Assembly (NCBI GenBank): GCA_030597965.1
Contig: JAUVQU010000085.1
Coordinates: 1 to 9,474 of the forward strand
Source of the DNA: Cellvibrionaceae bacterium
Lineage (GTDB): Bacteria; Pseudomonadota; Gammaproteobacteria; Pseudomonadales; Cellvibrionaceae
DNA: 9,474 bases
Direction of reading: 5' to 3'
This document shows, in pieces, positions 6,381 to 9,474 of this stretch. Within the stretch, counting starts at the first letter, position 1. Every line of letters begins with the position of its first letter. The notes under the pieces were generated by a model. That model was not told where the DNA came from and made no database searches. It saw only the letters and a list, made by a program, of their open reading frames with translations. Position numbers and translations under genes: made by a program.

Positions 6381-6442
6381 TGTAGGAGCCAGCCCTGCTG
6401 GCGAAGGGAGCAGCAGATTCACTTGCAAGGGGAGCTCCTACA
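6381..6442. repeat. Paired inverted REP-like elements (REPIN-like) between purK and thrS
   Basis: The ends TGTAGGAGC (6381-6389) and GCTCCTACA (6434-6442) are perfect 9-base inverted repeats. Inside the left half, GCCAGC and GCTGGC form a 6-base-pair stem over a CCT loop (6388-6402), followed by GAA. The right half, read on the minus strand, is a degenerate copy: TGTAGGAGC, then CTTGCAAG and a GAAT-like end. GTAGGAGC plus a small GC-rich hairpin plus GAA is the layout of REP sequences known in Pseudomonas, Stenotrophomonas and relatives, usually mobilised by a RAYT transposase encoded elsewhere. It occupies the 248-base purK-thrS gap, downstream of purK and upstream of the thrS promoter. Confidence 0.7.
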
Positions 6443-6464
6443 AATCACAAGCCCCCATAAATAT

Positions 6465-7538
6465 TTAATGCATTTCGCAGTTCTTGATGGCCCAATCGAT
6501 TATTTGCTCGTATTGAGTCGGCAACTGCGCACGCAACGATATCAAACCCTCAATAAGCGTCTCATCGCCACTGTGAGTAAAAGTGATGTGCCCTACCTTG
6601 CGACCTGGGCGAACTTCTTTTCCATACCAATAAGGCTCAGCACCCGGGATAGCCCACCAACGCGGATCCAGCTCTGTGCCAAGCAGGTTGATCATCACGT
6701 TCAAAACTTTGACCTGCGGTTGCGCCAAAGGTATACCCGCAACCGCACGAACATGGGCCTCAAACTGGCTCATACTCGCCCCAGCCTGAGTCCAGTGAGC
6801 GGTATTGTGCACCCTTGGAGCCAGCTCATTAATCATCAGCTCATCACCCAAACGGAAACACTCCATCGCCATAACACCGACGTAATCGAGGGTATCCAGC
6901 AATTTACCTAACATCATTTCTGCTTGAGGCTGCAATTGTTTTAATCGATCGAGCGGTGCCACCGATGCCGTCAACACCCCATCAACTTGTAGCGTAAGAG
7001 TTAGGGGATAAAAGAATTTATTGCCATCGCGGTCACGCGCACCGACTAAAGCGACTTCTTCGTCAAAATTAATCGCCTGCTCAACAATGGACTCATTGCG
7101 CCAATCATCTGGAATCTGGGTGTTATCAGCCTGCTTAAGCCAGTACTGTCCCTTGCCGTCATAACCACCCGTACGGCGCTTCATCAACGCTCGGTCGCCA
7201 TAAGTAGAATAGACATCAGCAACAGACAAGTCTTCCGAAACCAACTGCCAAGGCGAGGTCTTCAGCTCTAAATCATCTATTAATTGCTTTTGAGTCAGGC
7301 GATCCGCCAGGCGAGAGAAAACTTCAAGATTGATAAAATTAGGATGAGTAGCGAGGCGTTCCGTAACTGGCGTCACAGGCCACTGTTCACGCTCGGCGGT
7401 TACCACGTCTTCAGGCTGTAATTCAGGTAATTGCTGCGCATCAATATCGACCGGCTCCACATCTACATTCAACGGCATGGCCGCATGCTGAAGCATTGCA
7501 CCTAATTGACCGTGACCAAGTACCCAAACTTTACTCAT
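6465..7538 (-). CDS. purK: N5-carboxyaminoimidazole ribonucleotide synthetase
   Basis: ATP-dependent carboxylation of AIR with bicarbonate to N5-CAIR in de novo purine synthesis. The 357 residues match E. coli PurK (355). The N-terminal Rossmann-like subdomain has VLGHGQLGAML (6-16). The ATP-grasp region has RLTQKQL (80-86), SPWQLVSE (95-102), the glycine-rich lid KRRTGGYDGKGQ (120-131), IVEQAINFDEEVALVGAR (151-168), ECFRLGDELMINELAPRVHN (226-245) and HWTQAGASMSQFE (248-260). The C-terminal part includes VMINLLG and KEVRPGRKVGHI. The ATG at 7538 fits the family start and has AAGG 7 bases upstream. purE ends 48 bases upstream on the same strand, and its product takes the N5-CAIR made here, so the pair is very likely one operon. 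No T-run terminator follows; a REP-like pair begins (on the minus strand) 22 bases after the stop. Confidence 0.97.
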   Translation of the reverse strand: MSKVWVLGHGQLGAMLQHAAMPLNVDVEPVDIDAQQLPELQPEDVVTAEREQWPVTPVTERLATHPNFINLEVFSRLADRLTQKQLIDDLELKTSPWQLVSEDLSVADVYSTYGDRALMKRRTGGYDGKGQYWLKQADNTQIPDDWRNESIVEQAINFDEEVALVGARDRDGNKFFYPLTLTLQVDGVLTASVAPLDRLKQLQPQAEMMLGKLLDTLDYVGVMAMECFRLGDELMINELAPRVHNTAHWTQAGASMSQFEAHVRAVAGIPLAQPQVKVLNVMINLLGTELDPRWWAIPGAEPYWYGKEVRPGRKVGHITFTHSGDETLIEGLISLRAQLPTQYEQIIDWAIKNCEMH

Positions 7539-7586
7539 TGACTAACCTTAAACTGAATTGCAGAGATTCGACTTTAAACACGAGGA

Positions 7587-8084
7587 TCACACTCGGGGAT
7601 CAGGATTATCTAAAATAGACTGGGTTTGCTCATCGCGGAAAGTATCAATACGAGCCGCCAAGGCATCATCTTGAGTCGCCAGTATCTGAGCCGCCATAAG
7701 ACCCGCATTAAATGCACCAGCTCCACCAATAGCCAAGGTGCCCACAGAAACACCCCGAGGCATCTGCACGATGGACAACAAGCTATCCTGACCACTCAAG
7801 GCCTTGCTCTGTACAGGCACACCCAGGACTGGCAGACGGGTTTTAGAAGCAATCATGCCCGGCAAGTGGGCAGCCCCACCGGCTCCAGCCACTATTACTT
7901 TATAACCAGTAGCAACCGCACTTGTAGCAAAGCTCATTAGCTTATCGGGTGTACGGTGAGCAGACACAACCTCCACATGATAGGAAACCTCCAGACGATC
8001 TAAGATATCCGCAGCTTCCTGCATCGTCGGCCAATCACTTTTAGAGCCCATCACAATCGCCACTTGCGGCTTAGTCTGTTGCAT
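7587..8084 (-). CDS. purE: N5-carboxyaminoimidazole ribonucleotide mutase
   Basis: Class I PurE, which rearranges N5-CAIR to CAIR in purine synthesis, normally as an octamer. The 165 residues have the usual single-domain flavodoxin-like layout: VAIVMGSKSDWPTMQ (8-22), VEVVSAHRTPDKL (37-49, with the catalytic His at 43), VIVAGAGGAAHLPGMIA (63-79), LPVLGVPVQSKALSG (83-97) and SIVQMPRGVSVGTLAIGGAG (103-122). The presence of purK next to it supports the class I mutase reaction. The ATG at 8084 gives a family-like N-terminus, though the Shine-Dalgarno is poor (GAGAGTG about 9 bases upstream). The upstream gap to the tRNA terminator (8085-8185) should carry the promoter. It has TTGACT and TAAATA elements but not at a good spacing, and I found no PurR-type palindrome. 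Confidence 0.97.
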   Translation of the reverse strand: MQQTKPQVAIVMGSKSDWPTMQEAADILDRLEVSYHVEVVSAHRTPDKLMSFATSAVATGYKVIVAGAGGAAHLPGMIASKTRLPVLGVPVQSKALSGQDSLLSIVQMPRGVSVGTLAIGGAGAFNAGLMAAQILATQDDALAARIDTFRDEQTQSILDNPDPRV

Positions 8085-8185
8085 CTACAATCACTCTCTT
8101 TTTGCACTGGAAACCTAAAGAGTAGTACTCAGCTTCCATTATTTACAGCGACACTACGCAAAATAAAGTAGTCAATCGCCAAACG

Positions 8186-8211
8186 AAAAAAGGCCACCTT
8201 TTGGGTAGCCT
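8186..8211 (-). terminator. Intrinsic terminator after tRNA-Val
   Basis: On the minus strand GGCTACC pairs with GGTGGCC (7 base pairs, one G-T) around a CAAAA loop, followed directly by TTTTTT. It starts about 12 bases past the tRNA CCA end and separates the tRNA transcript from purEK. Confidence 0.85.
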
Positions 8212-8222
8212 CTTATTAAATT

Positions 8223-8299
<77 letters not shown>

Positions 8300-8341
8300 A
8301 TCTCTTCCAGCAAACCTCCGGCCGCCAAAAATAAGGAGCGC

Positions 8342-8370
8342 ACTTTATCAACGACTGAACCGATAAGCAA
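8342..8370 (-). promoter_or_regulatory. Candidate tRNA-Val promoter
   Basis: The minus strand has TTGCTT (8370-8365), a 17-base spacer and TAAAGT (8347-8342), followed by a GC-rich GCGCTCC. A GC-rich discriminator of this kind is usual at stringently controlled stable-RNA promoters. The hexamers match consensus at only 3 and 4 of 6 positions. Confidence 0.45.
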
Positions 8371-8432
8371 GAGAGAGACCACAGAAAACATTGCCCCCTA
8401 TAACTGTCCATTTTAAATTTAGTTCAGTTGGA

Positions 8433-8441
8433 TGTTACAAT
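8433..8441 (+). promoter_or_regulatory. Candidate promoter of the dehydratase gene, extended -10
   Basis: TGTTACAAT carries a TG motif one base before TACAAT (5 of 6 to the -10 consensus), which can compensate for a weak -35 (TTAAAT at about 17 bases). The implied start near 8448 leaves a leader of about 20 bases before the ATG at 8468. Confidence 0.4.
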
Positions 8442-8467
8442 CCCCGCACAGAATCTGGACTGTAAAT

Positions 8468-9474
8468 ATGCTGCAAAAACTTCTTCACGCTAATCGGCCC
8501 ACCAAACGCCTATTGTCGCTCTCTTACGACACAACGGGGCTGATTGTTGCGTTTTATCTATGCGTCAATCTTCGCACCGATCAAATACACATCCAGAATG
8601 AGCCAATGCTGCTCTTGTCATTTGCTGCGACCTACCTAATCACCATCATTACATTCATTAAACTGGGGCTTTATCGCGCCATACTCAGATATGCCCCGAT
8701 TGACGCACTATTAACCATCGCAATTGGCATTATTATATCCACCTTAATACTGGCCACGAGCAGCTTCTTTCTCAATGCCGGCCTGCCGCGATCATCGCCC
8801 TTCATCTTTGCTTTTACCGCACTGGCACTTCTGGGATCCCCCAGAGCTCTGATTCGTGAAATAGTGCAACTTCAATTTGGCTTCAATCCACAGAAAAGAA
8901 AAGACGCGGAGCCGGTAATTGTTTATGGGGCGGGATACAGTGGCTATCAGCTGGCAATGAACCTGGAACGCAGCCTGGAATATAAAATCCAGGCATTTGT
9001 CGATGACGACCCAAAACTACAGGGCAGCAAATTAAGAAAAATTCCTATCCACCCATCCTCCAAGCTTGAATATCTCGCGGAACAGTTTCAGGTAGAAACT
9101 ATTCTTTTAGCAGTTGGCAGCGGCTCAAGACAACAGCGCGCCAACATTATTAAGCGAACGGGGGATGCCCACCTTAAAACACTATCAATACCACCAATAG
9201 GCGATATCCTGACAGGAAAAGCCCGGATAGAAGACCTGAAACCTGTTGCTATTGAAGATCTTTTGGGGCGTGATCCGGTGCCCGCCAAGACTGAATTACT
9301 TGAAGCCTGCATTAAAGACAAAGTTGTTATGGTTACAGGTGCAGGAGGCTCTATCGGCAGTGAACTATGCCGCCAGATAGTACGCCAAAGCCCCAAGACC
9401 CTGATTTTATTTGAGTTAAATGAATACAACTTATACTGCATTGAAGAAGAGCTAAAACGTGAGTTCAAAACATC
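8468..9474 (+). CDS. Membrane-bound nucleotide-sugar 4,6-dehydratase/epimerase, WbpM/CapD type (3' end outside window)
   Basis: The frame starts MLQKLLHANRPTKRLLSLSY and is open to the right edge (335 residues seen; the family is about 600-670). Four hydrophobic segments lie near residues 17-35, 47-66, 79-99 and 110-124, as in membrane-anchored WbpM-like proteins. A first Rossmann-type domain follows (VIVYGAGYSGYQLAMNLERS, 150-169; FVDDDP; ILLAVGSGS). The second, catalytic SDR domain begins with the NAD(P)-binding VTGAGGSIGSELCRQIV (289-305). The linker IEDLLGRDPV (262-271) is characteristic. Relatives convert UDP-GlcNAc or similar sugars at the inner face of the membrane for O-antigen, capsule or exopolysaccharide; the exact substrate cannot be told. 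An in-frame ATG at 8432 is possible, but it falls inside the promoter-like element and its residues do not look like the family. The Shine-Dalgarno of the chosen start is weak (GGA). Confidence 0.9.
   Translation, partial: MLQKLLHANRPTKRLLSLSYDTTGLIVAFYLCVNLRTDQIHIQNEPMLLLSFAATYLITIITFIKLGLYRAILRYAPIDALLTIAIGIIISTLILATSSFFLNAGLPRSSPFIFAFTALALLGSPRALIREIVQLQFGFNPQKRKDAEPVIVYGAGYSGYQLAMNLERSLEYKIQAFVDDDPKLQGSKLRKIPIHPSSKLEYLAEQFQVETILLAVGSGSRQQRANIIKRTGDAHLKTLSIPPIGDILTGKARIEDLKPVAIEDLLGRDPVPAKTELLEACIKDKVVMVTGAGGSIGSELCRQIVRQSPKTLILFELNEYNLYCIEEELKREFKT

Noticed and set aside
8085..8185. Promoter or PurR site upstream of purE
   Set aside because: TTGACT and TAAATA are present but badly spaced, and I see no ACGCAAACGT-like palindrome; not enough to call.
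9088..9468. Minus-strand 126-codon open frame at the right edge
   Set aside because: It is antisense to the clearly coding dehydratase frame with its TGAGGSIGSE nucleotide-binding motif.

Overview
The window is a stretch of conserved housekeeping chromosome from a gammaproteobacterium. The PheS, PheT, ThrRS, PurK and PurE sequences resemble the Escherichia coli proteins almost end to end, and the gene order thrS-infC-rpmI-rplT-pheS-pheT is the classic gammaproteobacterial one. Base composition is roughly balanced. A marine lineage such as Cellvibrionales or a relative is plausible, but that is an impression and was not tested.

Layout from right to left, following the minus-strand genes: tRNA-Val(GAC) (8223-8299) with its own terminator; purE and purK for de novo purine synthesis; a paired REP-like repeat (6381-6442); the thrS promoter and leader hairpin; thrS; infC with an apparent ATC start codon; rpmI and rplT; a 195-base leader with a strong terminator-like hairpin; pheS; a 361-base interruption; and pheT, which runs off the left edge. 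On the plus strand from 8468 to the right edge is the first part of a membrane-bound nucleotide-sugar dehydratase/epimerase of the WbpM/CapD type, probably the start of a surface-polysaccharide region.

The translation genes supply two aminoacyl-tRNA synthetases, initiation factor IF-3 and ribosomal proteins L35 and L20. The purine genes convert AIR to CAIR in two steps, through N5-CAIR.

I see no complete new biological system. The most notable feature is the gap between pheS and pheT, normally only a few bases. It holds the remains of a small GIY-YIG endonuclease gene (in-frame stop, missing N-terminus), followed by the palindromic repeat that begins ATTGCGAGC. This looks like a dead repeat-plus-nuclease cassette inside an essential operon. 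Also worth a look are the ATC start of infC, a CGU-loop hairpin in front of thrS that may be the ThrRS autoregulatory operator, and a 30-codon ORF overlapping the hairpin upstream of pheS.
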